Assembly (NCBI GenBank): GCA_025354065.1
Contig: JANXNM010000676.1
Location: forward strand, 1-28,696
Source of the DNA: Synechococcales cyanobacterium 340R_concoct_173_sub
GTDB lineage: Bacteria; Cyanobacteriota; Cyanobacteriia; Leptolyngbyales; Leptolyngbyaceae
Direction: 5' to 3'
Length of the DNA: 28,696 nucleotides
The translations under genes and the position numbers were made by a program. The notes under the pieces are model-generated. The model was not told where the DNA came from and did not search any database. It worked only from the letters and a program-made list of their open reading frames with translations. Below, one piece after another: positions 1-9,933 of this stretch; position 1 is the stretch's first letter; every line of letters begins with the position of its first letter.

Positions 1-2095
1 TATTCACCCGTCTCACTACGGACGGATTTGCCCCGTTGAAACGCCGGAAGGTCCGAATGCTGGATTGATTGGTTCCCTTGCGACCCATGCCAGCGTAAAT
101 TCCTACGGCTTTATCTCCACACCGTTCTACCGAGTTGAAAACGGAATTGTCCGTCGAGATTTGGGTTGGATTAGCATGACAGCCGATGAGGAAGATGACT
201 TTCGGGTTGCGGCTGGAGATATTTCCACCGACGAATCCAATCGAATTACCAGTGATAAGCTCACGGTTCGATATCGTCAAGACTTCACCGTTGCGCTTCC
301 TGAAGATGTCGATTATGTGGCAGTCTCTCCTGTACAGATTATCTCTGTGGCCACCTCACTAATTCCATTCCTTGAGCATGACGATGCCAACCGAGCGCTC
401 ATGGGATCAAACATGCAGCGTCAAGCGGTACCACTATTAAGACCTGAACGGCCTTTAGTTGGTACAGGCTTGGAAGCACAAGCGGCTCGTGACAGTGGAA
501 TGGTGATTATCAGCCGGACTAACGGTCAAGTGAGTTACGTAGATGCGACTCGTATCCGCATTAAGCCCAGCGATGGTACCCGTGAACACGATTATTTTGT
601 TCAGAAGTATCAACGATCGAACCAAGACACCTGTCTGAACCAAAAACCTATTGTGAAATTGGGTGAAAAAGTTCTAGAAGGCCAAATTTTGGCTGATGGC
701 TCAGCGACTGAAAAGGGTGAACTTGCTTTGGGGCAGAACGTCTTGGTCGCTTACATGCCTTGGGAAGGCTACAACTATGAAGATGCAATTCTCATCAGCG
801 AACGCCTTGTCTCTGATGACGTATACACCTCGATTCACATTGAAAAATTTGAAATTGAAGCGCGTCAAACGAAGCTTGGGCCTGAAGAGATCACCCGAGA
901 AATTCCAAACGTTGGTGAAGACGCTCTGCGTAATCTTGATGAAAATGGAATCATTCGTGTTGGGGCTTGGGTCACATCGGGCGACATCTTGGTCGGTAAA
1001 GTAACGCCTAAAGGTGAATCTGATCAGCCGCCAGAAGAAAAACTGTTACGGGCCATCTTTGGAGAAAAAGCCAGAGACGTTCGTGATAATTCACTTCGAG
1101 TTCCAAACGGAGAAAAAGGCCGCATCGTTGATGTTCGTCTCTTTACCCGTGAACAAGGTGACGAGCTGCCCCCCGGAGCTAACATGGTCGTGCGGGTTTA
1201 CGTTGCCCAAAAACGGAAAATCCAAGTGGGTGACAAAATGGCTGGACGGCATGGAAACAAGGGAATTATTTCCCGGATTCTGCCTATCGAAGACATGCCT
1301 TACTTGCCTGATGGTACTCCCATGGATATCGTGCTTAATCCACTTGGGGTACCGAGTCGGATGAATGTGGGACAGGTTTACGAATGCTTGCTCGGGTGGG
1401 CTGCAGATAACTTGAATGTGCGCTTTAAAATTGTGCCATTTGACGAAATGCACGGAGAGCAAAAGTCCCGCGAAACAGTGCATCACAAGCTTTATATGGC
1501 TCGTGAACACCGGATTGACCACACTGGGGAAGGTGAATGGCTCTTTGCTGAAGATAATCCTGGAAAAATTCTGGTTTATGACGGACGAACTGGGGAAGCG
1601 TTCGATCGTGCCGTCACGGTCGGAAAGGCTTACATGCTGAAACTCGTTCACTTAGTCGATGACAAGATTCACGCCCGATCGACAGGTCCATACTCCTTAG
1701 TTACACAGCAACCCTTGGGTGGTAAAGCACAACAAGGCGGCCAGCGATTTGGAGAAATGGAAGTCTGGGCACTGGAAGCATTTGGGGCCGCTTACATTCT
1801 CCAAGAGCTACTAACGGTGAAGTCCGATGATATGCAAGGGCGAAATGAAGCGCTTAATGCGATCGTAAAGGGTAAAGCCATTCCTCGTCCAGGTACACCG
1901 GAGTCGTTCAAGGTCTTGATGCGAGAGCTACAGTCCCTCTGTCTAGATGTGGCTGTTCATAAAGTTGAGACTCGTGAGGACGGCAGTAGCCGCGATATTG
2001 AAGTAGATCTCATGGCTGATGTGAACTCTAAAAAAGCGCCAGCACGCCCGGTCTATGAATCTATTGCTAGCGGGTCTTCCATGGAAGAAGACTAA
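1..2095 (+). CDS. rpoB: RNA polymerase beta subunit, 3' part (5' end outside window)
   Basis: This is the C-terminal part of the catalytic beta subunit of DNA-directed RNA polymerase. The frame is already open at base 2 and reads through the family motif [20 protein letters not shown], so the true start lies upstream of the window; the TTG at 65 is internal. About 697 codons are present. Recognisable blocks are [15 protein letters not shown], the active-centre stretch [15 protein letters not shown] and the C-terminal clamp segment [20 protein letters not shown] that contacts beta'. The end is TAA at 2093-2095. It is followed 122 bp downstream by rpoC1 and then rpoC2 on the same strand, the usual cyanobacterial operon. 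No frameshift is seen. The identification is secure. Confidence 0.98.
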   Translation, partial: IHPSHYGRICPVETPEGPNAGLIGSLATHASVNSYGFISTPFYRVENGIVRRDLGWISMTADEEDDFRVAAGDISTDESNRITSDKLTVRYRQDFTVALPEDVDYVAVSPVQIISVATSLIPFLEHDDANRALMGSNMQRQAVPLLRPERPLVGTGLEAQAARDSGMVIISRTNGQVSYVDATRIRIKPSDGTREHDYFVQKYQRSNQDTCLNQKPIVKLGEKVLEGQILADGSATEKGELALGQNVLVAYMPWEGYNYEDAILISERLVSDDVYTSIHIEKFEIEARQTKLGPEEITREIPNVGEDALRNLDENGIIRVGAWVTSGDILVGKVTPKGESDQPPEEKLLRAIFGEKARDVRDNSLRVPNGEKGRIVDVRLFTREQGDELPPGANMVVRVYVAQKRKIQVGDKMAGRHGNKGIISRILPIEDMPYLPDGTPMDIVLNPLGVPSRMNVGQVYECLLGWAADNLNVRFKIVPFDEMHGEQKSRETVHHKLYMAREHRIDHTGEGEWLFAEDNPGKILVYDGRTGEAFDRAVTVGKAYMLKLVHLVDDKIHARSTGPYSLVTQQPLGGKAQQGGQRFGEMEVWALEAFGAAYILQELLTVKSDDMQGRNEALNAIVKGKAIPRPGTPESFKVLMRELQSLCLDVAVHKVETREDGSSRDIEVDLMADVNSKKAPARPVYESIASGSSMEED

Positions 2096-2112
2096 CGATC
2101 GTCGAGAGATTT

Positions 2113-2140
2113 GGTCGGTAGAACTGTGAGTCTGCCGACC
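2113..2140 (+). other. rpoB-rpoC1 intercistronic hairpin without U tract
   Basis: A 10-bp stem (GGTCGGTAGA at 2113-2122 with TCTGCCGACC at 2131-2140, one G-U pair) closes an 8-nt loop in the rpoB-rpoC1 gap. The following bases are CTCCATGCAT, not a T run, so an intrinsic terminator is unlikely. An RNA processing or stability element is the more likely role, by inference only. Confidence 0.5.
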
Positions 2141-2217
2141 TCCATGCATTTAGAACTTATGCTTTCTCATTCCCCCCTCATTCAGCCCCCATTCAACACC
2201 TCAGGAAGTGGAACGCG

Positions 2218-4092
2218 ATGCCAAAAATTGAACAGCGATTTGACTACGTAAAAATTGGTTTAGCCTCTCCCGAACGGATCCGTGAGTGGGGAGAGCGAAG
2301 CCTACCCAACGGCCAAGTGGTGGGTGAAGTCACCAAGCCCGAAACCATCAACTACCGTACCCTTAAGCCGGAAATGGATGGACTTTTCTGTGAGCGAATT
2401 TTTGGCCCTGCGAAAGATTGGGAATGTCATTGCGGCAAATATAAGCGCGTCCGTCACCGAGGTATTGTGTGCGAACGGTGTGGTGTTGAAGTCACCGAGT
2501 CCCGCGTGCGCCGTCACCGTATGGGTTACATCAAGCTAGCGGCTCCTGTTGCTCATGTTTGGTATCTCAAAGGGATTCCAAGTTACATGGCTATTTTACT
2601 AGACATGCCATTGCGCGATGTTGAGCAAATCGTCTACTTCAACGCCTATGTGGTGTTGAACGCGGGGAATTCGGAAAATTTGACCTACAAGCAATTACTG
2701 ACTGAAGATCAGTGGATTGAAGTGGAGGACGAGCTGTATAGCGAAGATTCCAAAATTGAGGGTGTTGAAGTTGGCATCGGAGCCGAAGCCCTTCAGCAGC
2801 TATTGTCTGATATTCCTCTTGATGAAGAGGCTGAGCGTCTTCGAGAAGAAATCGCAGTCTCCAAGGGCCAAAAACGTGCAAAATATATCAAACGTTTGCG
2901 AGTGATCGACAATTTCATCGCAACGGGTTCTAAACCAAGCTGGATGATTCTAGATCTCATTCCGGTGATCCCACCAGATTTACGTCCGATGGTTCAGCTA
3001 GATGGCGGTCGTTTTGCGACTTCTGACTTGAATGACTTGTATCGTCGGGTAATTAATCGAAATAATCGTCTCGCTCGTCTCCAAGAAATCCTCGCGCCTG
3101 AAATCATCGTCCGTAACGAAAAACGGATGCTTCAGGAAGCTGTCGATGCTTTGATTGACAATGGTCGTCGAGGTCGAACGGTGGTTGGAGCGAACAATCG
3201 TCCGCTTAAATCATTGTCTGACATTATCGAAGGGAAACAAGGACGCTTCCGTCAAAACCTTCTGGGTAAACGGGTTGACTACTCTGGACGGAGTGTCATC
3301 GTTGTTGGTCCTAACCTGAAGATTCATCAGTGCGGTTTGCCCAAGGAAATGGCGATCGAACTCTTTCAACCTTTCGTGATTCATCGCTTGATTCGTCAAG
3401 GCTTGGTGAATAATATTAAGGCAGCGAAAAAGCTGATTCAGCGCAACGATCCCCAGATTTGGGATGTCTTGGATGAGGTGATCGAAGGACACCCTGTCAT
3501 GCTGAACCGAGCGCCGACCCTTCACCGTCTGGGAATTCAGGCGTTTGAGCCAATTTTAGTAGATGGTCGAGCCATTCAGCTTCACCCCCTCGTATGTCCA
3601 GCGTTTAACGCGGATTTCGACGGAGATCAAATGGCGGTGCATGTTCCGCTTTCCATTGAAGCTCAAGCTGAAGCTCGTCTTCTGATGTTGGCCTCTAATA
3701 ATATTTTGTCTCCTGCAACGGGTGGGCCGATTATTACGCCATCCCAGGATATGGTCCTTGGCTGCTACTACCTTACGGCAGAGAATCCCAAGGCTACGAT
3801 CGGGGCGGGTCGTTACTTCGCTGATCTAGACGATGCAATCATGGCTTATGAGCAGAAGTTGGTGGAAATCCATGCCTATGTATGGGTTCGATTTGACGGT
3901 GATGTTGAATCTGATTTCCCGGATGAACTCAAGGAAGAGCAGACGACAGATGAAGGTGTAGTGACTCGCCTGTATGACTATCGTCGAACCCGCCACGATC
4001 GGGATGGGGTGTTAATTTCGCAATACGTTAAGACGACACCGGGCCGAATTATCTACAACAAAACGGTTATTGATGTCTTAACAGACTACTAA
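2218..4092 (+). CDS. rpoC1: RNA polymerase gamma subunit (N-terminal half of beta')
   Basis: RpoC1 (624 aa) is the N-terminal half of bacterial beta', which cyanobacteria and plastids encode separately. It carries the active site of RNA polymerase. Near the N-terminus is the zinc-binding set C70, C72, C85 and C88. The catalytic loop [14 protein letters not shown] carries the Mg-coordinating aspartates D466, D468 and D470. The preceding [15 protein letters not shown] block is also typical. The ATG at 2218 is preceded by AGGAAG at 2203-2208, a good ribosome binding site, and the protein begins [20 protein letters not shown] as in other cyanobacteria. Its length is normal for the family. It lies between rpoB and rpoC2 and is presumably co-transcribed with both. 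No anomaly is seen. Confidence 0.98.
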   Translation: MPKIEQRFDYVKIGLASPERIREWGERSLPNGQVVGEVTKPETINYRTLKPEMDGLFCERIFGPAKDWECHCGKYKRVRHRGIVCERCGVEVTESRVRRHRMGYIKLAAPVAHVWYLKGIPSYMAILLDMPLRDVEQIVYFNAYVVLNAGNSENLTYKQLLTEDQWIEVEDELYSEDSKIEGVEVGIGAEALQQLLSDIPLDEEAERLREEIAVSKGQKRAKYIKRLRVIDNFIATGSKPSWMILDLIPVIPPDLRPMVQLDGGRFATSDLNDLYRRVINRNNRLARLQEILAPEIIVRNEKRMLQEAVDALIDNGRRGRTVVGANNRPLKSLSDIIEGKQGRFRQNLLGKRVDYSGRSVIVVGPNLKIHQCGLPKEMAIELFQPFVIHRLIRQGLVNNIKAAKKLIQRNDPQIWDVLDEVIEGHPVMLNRAPTLHRLGIQAFEPILVDGRAIQLHPLVCPAFNADFDGDQMAVHVPLSIEAQAEARLLMLASNNILSPATGGPIITPSQDMVLGCYYLTAENPKATIGAGRYFADLDDAIMAYEQKLVEIHAYVWVRFDGDVESDFPDELKEEQTTDEGVVTRLYDYRRTRHDRDGVLISQYVKTTPGRIIYNKTVIDVLTDY

Positions 4093-4102
4093 TCATCGGT
4101 AG

Positions 4103-4127
4103 GGCTAGTAGCATCGGCTGCTCAGCC
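4103..4127 (+). other. rpoC1-rpoC2 intercistronic hairpin without U tract
   Basis: GGCTAGTAGC (4103-4112) pairs with GCTGCT (4117-4122) and AGCC (4124-4127) around the tetraloop ATCG. There is one bulged C at 4123 and one G-U pair. No T run follows. It ends directly before the TTG at 4128, which argues against that TTG as the rpoC2 start. It parallels the hairpin in the rpoB-rpoC1 gap. Confidence 0.45.
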
Positions 4128-4178
4128 TTGTTCTTGAGTCATAAAAAAATGAACATCCAGTATTCCGGTGGGGCACCC

Positions 4179-7100
4179 ATGGCAGAGCAGCAACCTAAGC
4201 AAATTTTTCGCAACAAGGTCATTAACAAAAAGCAACTTCAGAATTTAGTCGCTTGGTCATTCCGCACCTATGGAACAGCTCGAACGGCCCAAATGGCGGA
4301 TGCTGTCAAGGAGATGGGTTTCAAGTATGCAACTAAAGCTGGCGTATCAATTTCGGTGGATGACCTTCAAATTCCGCCGATTAAGAAAGCCTTGCTAGAA
4401 GCGGCTGAGGAGACTATTCGAGTGACGGAAGAGAAGTACACACGCGGTGAAATTACCGAAGTGGAACGATTCCAGAAGGTTATTGACACTTGGAATGGTG
4501 CCTCTGAAGATCTTAAGGACGAAGTGGTTAAGCACTTTAGATCTAATGATCCCCTGAACTCTGTCTACATGATGGCGTTCTCTGGTGCACGGGGGAATAT
4601 CTCTCAAGTGCGTCAGCTCGTCGGAATGCGTGGTCTGATGGCCAACCCTCAAGGGGAAATCATTGACTTGCCAATTAAGACAAATTTCCGGGAAGGACTA
4701 ACCGTAACGGAATACATCATCTCCTCCTATGGTGCCCGTAAAGGATTGGTAGATACGGCATTGCGGACAGCGGATTCTGGGTATCTGACCCGTCGTCTTG
4801 TGGATGTTTCCCAGGACATGATTATTCGTGAAATCGACTGTGGCACTACGCGGAACATTCCCGTTCGAGCCATGATGGATGATGATCAAGTCTTGATTCC
4901 TGTAAAAGATCGACTCCTGGGGCGTGTCGTTGCTGTGGACATTATTCATCCTGAAACGGGTAAAGTGATTGTTTCTCGAAACGAGGCTGTTTCTGACGCA
5001 ATGGCTGAACGGGTTGGACTGTCTAAGGTTTCTGAAGTCCTAGTCCGATCGCCTCTTACCTGTGAATCGACCCGATCGGTTTGCCAGCTTTGCTATGGTT
5101 GGAGTCTGGCCCATGGTCACTTTGTGGACATCGGCGAAGCCGTCGGGATCATTGCCGCTCAGTCGATTGGTGAACCGGGAACCCAGCTCACCATGCGGAC
5201 ATTCCACACGGGTGGTGTGTTCACGGGTGAAGTTGCTCGTCAAGATAAAGCACCGTTTGCCGGAACCGTTAAATTTGGTAAGAAGCTCAAAGTGCGGACC
5301 TTCCGAACCCGCCACGGTGAAGATGTATACACCGTTGAGTCTGCAACCGACGTTAACAATAAAATTACTGTAGACGGACCAGATGGGGATCAAACCTTCA
5401 CCTTCACGCAAGGTACGACCGTTATGGTTCGGGATGGTCAAAAGGTCAAGAAGGGGCAAATTTTGACCGAAGTTCCACTGTCTGGACGATCGCGCAAGAC
5501 CACTGAAAAAGCGGCAATGGACGTGTCATCACATTTAGCAGGTGAAGTTAACTTTGCTGATGTGGTCCCAGAAGATAAAAAAGATAGACAAGGCAATACT
5601 ACTCGCGTTGCGCAACGCGGTGGCTTGATTTGGGTGCTATCGGGTGATGTCTACAACCTTCCGCCTAGTGCTGAACCGACTGTTAAAAACGGTGATGCGG
5701 TAGAAGTTGGCAGCATTATTGCTGAAACAAAGCTCACCACTGAAAATGGTGGGATGGTCCGGCTTCCAGAAGGCAGCGAAGGTAAAGGCGGGCGTGAGAT
5801 TCAAATCATCACCTCTTCTGTGTTGTTGGATGAAGCGCAGGTACGCAAAATTGAGACCCACCAAGGTGGAGACCAATATCGGATGGAACTTACCAACGGT
5901 CAGGTCTACTCGCTTAAGGCGGCTCCAGGAAGCCAAGTGGCAGCAGGCCAAATTGTTGCTGAGCTGATTGACGATCGGTATCGGACTAAAACTGGGGGAA
6001 TCATCAAGTTCTCGGGTCTTGAAGTTGGCAAACGTGGCAAGGCAAAACAAGGCTACGAAATTCTCAAAGGTGGGACCATTCTTTGGGTTCCGGAAGAATC
6101 TCATGAAGTCAATAAGGATATTTCTTTGTTGATGGTTGAGGACGGTCAATTCGTGGAAGCGGGTACCGAAGTCGTTAAGGAAGTCTTCTGTCAAAGCAGC
6201 GGAATTGTTGAAGTGACCCAAAAGAACGACATCTTGAGAGAGATTGTTGTTAAACCAGGTGATTTACACATGGTCGATAGCTTGGATGGCCTTGTCACTC
6301 GTGAAGCGACCCTTGTTAGCCCTGGCCAAGAGATTATGCCGGGACTTATAGCGACCGAGTTGCGCTATGTCGAATTCGTGGAAACCCCCGAAGGGCCAGC
6401 GATGCTTCTGCGTCCTGTTGAGGAATTTGAAGTTCCAGATGAGCCACCCGCACCCAAGCAATCCGTGTCCGGTCCAGGATCGGGTCGTGGCATCCGTTTA
6501 CGATCGATTCAGCGAACAGCATTCAAAGATGGGGAACGAGTCCGATCGATCGAAGGTATTGATCTAATCCGGACCCAACTCGTTTTGGATGTAGACCAAG
6601 AGGGGAATCAAATTGCCGCAGACATCGAACTATTGGATGATGAAACATTGGGCGATGATTTGATGCGCCTTCAATTGGTGATTCTAGAATCACTAGTTGT
6701 CCGTCGTGATATTGCTGCTGATACGACTCAAGGCCCAACCAATACTCGCATCTTGGTCCAAGATGGTGATCAAATCGATCCAGGTTCCGTTGTTGCGCGC
6801 ATTGAAACGCTCTGTAAGGAAACTGGAGTTGTTCAGGGGATCCGAGAAGATGGAGAAGCAATTCGCCGAATTCTGGTGGTGCGGGAATCCGATACCGTGA
6901 CGATCGAAACTAAAGGCCGCAAGGTTGAAGTGGATGAGTTGGTGGTAGCGGATGACGACATTACCGAATCTGGTCAAGTTATCTTGGTGTCTGGGGATCA
7001 GGTGAAAATGCGATCGGCACGTCCGTATCGTGTGTCGCCCGGTGCCGTTTTGCACATTGATAACGGCGATCTCGTCCAACGGGGTGACAATCTCGTACTT

Positions 7101-8135
7101 CTGATTTTTGAACGGGCGAAAACTGGAGATATCATCCAAGGTTTGCCTCGGATTGAAGAACTTCTTGAAGCCCGTAAGCCTAAAGAACCCGGCGTTTTGG
7201 CTCGTCAAGATGGCGTAGCGCAGGTGGTCTATGGGGATGATGAATCCGTGGAAATCAAAGTGGTCGATAATGACGGCTTGATTACGGAATATCCGATCGG
7301 ACCTGGTCAACAATCCATTGTGATTGACGGCGATCGTGTCACAGCGGGCGATCGGTTGACCGACGGTCCGGCCAACCCCCACGAACTTCTTGAAACGTTG
7401 TTCATGGCGAAAGTTGAGCGACTCGGTGTTTACGAAGCTGCTTTGGCAAGTTTGCAGGTGGTTCAGTCTCTGTTGGTGAATGAAGTCCAGGGGGTTTATC
7501 AATCTCAAGGCATTACCATTTCTGACAAACACATCGAAGTGGTCGTCCGTCAAATGACTTCTAAGGTGCGGGTAGACGACGGTGGTGACACCACAATGCT
7601 TCCGGGTGAACTTGTTGAAATGTATCAAATTGAGCAGGTTAACGAAGCGATGTCCATCACGGGCGGCGCTCCAGCTAAGTATACTCCTGTCTTATTGGGT
7701 ATCACCAAAGCGTCTCTGAATACCGACAGCTTTATCTCTGCCGCATCATTCCAAGAGACCACTCGTGTCTTGACCGAGGCGGCGATCGAAGGAAAATCTG
7801 ATTGGCTCCGTGGCCTCAAGGAAAACGTTATTATTGGTCGCTTGATTCCAGCCGGGACAGGCTTCAATGCTTACGAGGATCAAGGGACTCCAGAGGTTGA
7901 TTTAACCTTCGATGTGCTGGATGATGACCTGATGGAAATGTCTGAAATTGTTGACGATCGGACGGCACGGGCTTACGGTCTAGACAGCTTTGAAGATCGC
8001 CCAACCTTTAGCTTTGAAAGCTTTGGCGCGCCAGTAGTTGGCGAGGAACTAACTTCTGGATTCTCTCCTGTTGTGGATGATGACGAGTTAATTGATGACA
8101 CCTCTTCCCTCGTATTAGACGAAGATGATCTGTAA
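4179..8135 (+). CDS. rpoC2: RNA polymerase beta' subunit (C-terminal half, with large SI3 insertion)
   Basis: RpoC2 is the C-terminal half of beta'. From the ATG at 4179 it has 1318 aa. Zinc-binding cysteines are C221, C295, C302 and C305. The trigger-loop N-terminal helix [20 protein letters not shown] lies near residues 325-344. The returning half ([20 protein letters not shown]) appears only near residue 980. The roughly 630 residues between are the sandwich-barrel insertion SI3 typical of cyanobacterial beta'. The C-terminal jaw segment ([20 protein letters not shown]) is near residues 1210-1230, and the tail is very acidic. The frame is open to a TTG at 4128 and an ATG at 4149, but homologues begin close to the [16 protein letters not shown] block, so 4179 is preferred. 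An intrinsic terminator follows. Confidence 0.97.
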   Translation: MAEQQPKQIFRNKVINKKQLQNLVAWSFRTYGTARTAQMADAVKEMGFKYATKAGVSISVDDLQIPPIKKALLEAAEETIRVTEEKYTRGEITEVERFQKVIDTWNGASEDLKDEVVKHFRSNDPLNSVYMMAFSGARGNISQVRQLVGMRGLMANPQGEIIDLPIKTNFREGLTVTEYIISSYGARKGLVDTALRTADSGYLTRRLVDVSQDMIIREIDCGTTRNIPVRAMMDDDQVLIPVKDRLLGRVVAVDIIHPETGKVIVSRNEAVSDAMAERVGLSKVSEVLVRSPLTCESTRSVCQLCYGWSLAHGHFVDIGEAVGIIAAQSIGEPGTQLTMRTFHTGGVFTGEVARQDKAPFAGTVKFGKKLKVRTFRTRHGEDVYTVESATDVNNKITVDGPDGDQTFTFTQGTTVMVRDGQKVKKGQILTEVPLSGRSRKTTEKAAMDVSSHLAGEVNFADVVPEDKKDRQGNTTRVAQRGGLIWVLSGDVYNLPPSAEPTVKNGDAVEVGSIIAETKLTTENGGMVRLPEGSEGKGGREIQIITSSVLLDEAQVRKIETHQGGDQYRMELTNGQVYSLKAAPGSQVAAGQIVAELIDDRYRTKTGGIIKFSGLEVGKRGKAKQGYEILKGGTILWVPEESHEVNKDISLLMVEDGQFVEAGTEVVKEVFCQSSGIVEVTQKNDILREIVVKPGDLHMVDSLDGLVTREATLVSPGQEIMPGLIATELRYVEFVETPEGPAMLLRPVEEFEVPDEPPAPKQSVSGPGSGRGIRLRSIQRTAFKDGERVRSIEGIDLIRTQLVLDVDQEGNQIAADIELLDDETLGDDLMRLQLVILESLVVRRDIAADTTQGPTNTRILVQDGDQIDPGSVVARIETLCKETGVVQGIREDGEAIRRILVVRESDTVTIETKGRKVEVDELVVADDDITESGQVILVSGDQVKMRSARPYRVSPGAVLHIDNGDLVQRGDNLVLLIFERAKTGDIIQGLPRIEELLEARKPKEPGVLARQDGVAQVVYGDDESVEIKVVDNDGLITEYPIGPGQQSIVIDGDRVTAGDRLTDGPANPHELLETLFMAKVERLGVYEAALASLQVVQSLLVNEVQGVYQSQGITISDKHIEVVVRQMTSKVRVDDGGDTTMLPGELVEMYQIEQVNEAMSITGGAPAKYTPVLLGITKASLNTDSFISAASFQETTRVLTEAAIEGKSDWLRGLKENVIIGRLIPAGTGFNAYEDQGTPEVDLTFDVLDDDLMEMSEIVDDRTARAYGLDSFEDRPTFSFESFGAPVVGEELTSGFSPVVDDDELIDDTSSLVLDEDDL

Positions 8136-8208
8136 TGATTCACTCAGAGATTGATTAAGAGGTTCGATTTAAGGCGGACTCAATCGTACCGGACTAGATT
8201 CCGGATTT

Positions 8209-8236
8209 AAAGGAGGGCAATGTCCCTCCTTTTTTA
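8209..8236 (+). terminator. Intrinsic terminator after rpoC2
   Basis: A perfect 9-bp stem, AAAGGAGGG (8209-8217) with CCCTCCTTT (8224-8232), closes a 6-nt loop, and T bases run on to 8235. It lies about 75 bp after the rpoC2 stop and should end the rpoB-rpoC1-rpoC2 transcript. Confidence 0.88.
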
Positions 8237-8320
8237 TTGGTTTTCCTCCAGAAGTCCGAAGTGGTCTTTCCCTAAAAACCGCCTTAGACTATTGAGAGTA
8301 AGCTATTTCACAAAATCTTC

Positions 8321-8920
8321 ATGAGTTCTTGGACCGATCGCTTTAATTCCTTAACTGGCAAACACCGTATTGTTGTGGCCCGGTTATTTATTGCCTTGAT
8401 AGGTGCAGAATCGACCACACTCTTAGGCGTTTTAAATCGGGCGGCCCAAGATGCGATCGAATCTGATGGAGACTTGGCAATCATGGGTGAATCCTTGGTT
8501 GAAATCTGTGAAAGCTTGCTTCAACGCGAAACCAATTGGTCCTCTGCTCATAACGAAGGGGACGTTTTCTGGTCTGAAGAAGAGGCTAGCGACTATTTGA
8601 ATGAATTATTTACAGATGCCACCCGCCGCTATCTGAGCGAGACGGATCAGTCTTCGGATGATCCCCATCAATCGCTCACCCTTCCCATGACCCCCAACGT
8701 CGTGGTGATGTTGACATTAGCTCTAGAAGGTGAAGCCCCCGACCTGGAAGCCGATCTGTCGAACGTTGAAGCGCTGCGCCGTGGATTAACTCAAATCTGT
8801 ACTATTCAGGCTCAGCGACGGTTACGGGCGATTCAAGTCAATTTTTCCCCTGATCAAATGGGTTATGTACTAACGGACGATCACCTGATACAGCAATTTC
8901 CCGAACTTATTCCGTTGTAG
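8321..8920 (+). CDS. DUF1517-like protein
   Basis: This is a 199-aa soluble protein of unknown function. The C-terminal half resembles the conserved end of the DUF1517 family found in cyanobacteria and plastids: a strand VVVMLTLALEGEAPDL, then a helix EALRRGLTQICTI, then a strand with RLRAIQVNFSPDQ, and the closing segment YVLTDDHLIQQFPELIPL. Full DUF1517 proteins often have an N-terminal signal and membrane segments. This one has neither and looks like a stand-alone domain with a helical N-terminal part (about residues 1-110). The ATG at 8321 is the first start in the frame and lacks a clear Shine-Dalgarno sequence. The gene lies 85 bp after the rpoC2 terminator, so it probably has its own promoter. 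Its stop codon lies inside a 17-bp tandem duplication. The family assignment is from remembered motifs. Confidence 0.72.
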   Translation: MSSWTDRFNSLTGKHRIVVARLFIALIGAESTTLLGVLNRAAQDAIESDGDLAIMGESLVEICESLLQRETNWSSAHNEGDVFWSEEEASDYLNELFTDATRRYLSETDQSSDDPHQSLTLPMTPNVVVMLTLALEGEAPDLEADLSNVEALRRGLTQICTIQAQRRLRAIQVNFSPDQMGYVLTDDHLIQQFPELIPL

Positions 8921-8937
8921 AACTTATTCCGTTGTAG
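8904..8937 (+). repeat. 17-bp perfect tandem duplication across a stop codon
   Basis: AACTTATTCCGTTGTAG occurs twice without a mismatch, at 8904-8920 and 8921-8937. The first copy contains the last codons and TAG stop of the DUF1517-like gene; the second is untranslated. The perfect identity suggests a recent duplication that did not change the protein. Confidence 0.95.
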
Positions 8938-8986
8938 AAATTTCTTTCCCTGTGCTCTATTGATTTCCCCCATGGATGGTGTTTTC

Positions 8987-9889
8987 ATGTTATCCAAATG
9001 TTCTCTTTTCCTATTGTTCTCCTTTGCCCTCACGGCCTGTGCTTCATCTGAACCTGCGATCGGTCCCGATACCAATTCGCCCGCAGAGGTTCGGTCTGGC
9101 GACCAAAAAAAAGTTGATGCTCCGATCGCATCTCAGTCCCCGATCCCCGATGGTGAATATCCAGTTCAACAAGCAAGCTTCGATGACTCAGACGGTGAAT
9201 ATTCCTTGATGCTCTTGGATGCTCCTAGTGCAAGTTTTAAAACGCGCAAACTCCAAATGGCCCGTCTGACTGATGAACAAATTAAAGACGGTAAAAAACC
9301 CTATCTTAAAGTTGAAAATCAACAGCCGTCGCTTTATTTAACTGAGGATTTCAAGATCCAATATGTTCATAATGTCTCTGAAGAACGAGTGAACCCCACC
9401 ACCGGACGCAACGAAACCGCCGTCGTGCGTCAAGAATCAAACTTTTGGTCGCCCTTTGCTGGATCTCTGGCGGGTGGTTTAGCTGGTCAGGCGATCGGCA
9501 GTATGCTATTCCGGCCCCAATACTATGTGCCACCTCAGTTTCAGTCTGGTGGAGGACCCATGTCTGGCTATGGTGGCTATGGCCGAACCTACGGTGATGC
9601 CGTCAATACATATCAACAACGTTATCAACAGCCCCCCGTCGTCGAACGGAACCGCACAGCATTTCGCACCAATGGCCAAATCCGATCGGGTGCGACTGGA
9701 CGCGATTCAGTTAAGTCTCCTCAAGATATGACCGGGCGCGATCGTTCAACTGGATCCGGTTTTGGGTCAAGTGATTTGAAAAACGGGACAACCACACCCT
9801 CTCAGACCCAATCCAAACCTCGGTCCGGTAGCTTTGGCAGTGGTCGGAGTTCCAGGTCATCCGGCTTCGGCAGTGGTCGTCGTCGCTAG
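8987..9889 (+). CDS. Putative lipoprotein with glycine-rich centre and basic low-complexity tail
   Basis: The product is a secreted, lipid-anchored protein of unknown function, 300 aa from the ATG at 8987. The N-terminus MLSKCSLFLLFSFALTAC is a lipoprotein signal peptide with lipobox LTAC and acylated Cys at residue 18. Starts at 8972 (ATG) and 8960 (TTG) are in frame but only lengthen the n-region; GGATGG at 8974-8979 would serve the 8987 start. After a polar stretch and a domain of about 100 residues comes a glycine-zipper-like segment (FAGSLAGGLAGQAIGSML). A Gly/Tyr/Gln-rich part (SGYGGYGRTYG) follows. The last 60 or so residues are rich in Ser, Gly and Arg with repeated SGSFGSGR/SGFGSGR and end in RRR. 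I do not recognise the family; such proteins are usually envelope-associated. Confidence 0.75.
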   Translation: MLSKCSLFLLFSFALTACASSEPAIGPDTNSPAEVRSGDQKKVDAPIASQSPIPDGEYPVQQASFDDSDGEYSLMLLDAPSASFKTRKLQMARLTDEQIKDGKKPYLKVENQQPSLYLTEDFKIQYVHNVSEERVNPTTGRNETAVVRQESNFWSPFAGSLAGGLAGQAIGSMLFRPQYYVPPQFQSGGGPMSGYGGYGRTYGDAVNTYQQRYQQPPVVERNRTAFRTNGQIRSGATGRDSVKSPQDMTGRDRSTGSGFGSSDLKNGTTTPSQTQSKPRSGSFGSGRSSRSSGFGSGRRR

Positions 9890-9933
9890 TTGGGGATTAA
9901 TCTAATTTTCTATCTTTTGAGTGAAATTCAATC

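Noticed and set aside
1091..1651. 186-codon minus-strand frame opposite rpoB
   Set aside because: It is fully covered by conserved rpoB coding sequence and shows no recognisable domain; such shadows are common where GATCG-rich codon use avoids stops.
5637..6221. 194-codon minus-strand frame opposite rpoC2
   Set aside because: It lies inside the SI3 insertion of rpoC2, has Phe/Asn/His-rich composition and no motif.
6693..7628. Long minus-strand open frame (311 codons) opposite rpoC2
   Set aside because: It is the antisense shadow of a well conserved rpoC2 segment, has His/Asn-rich non-protein-like composition, and no start signals or known motifs.
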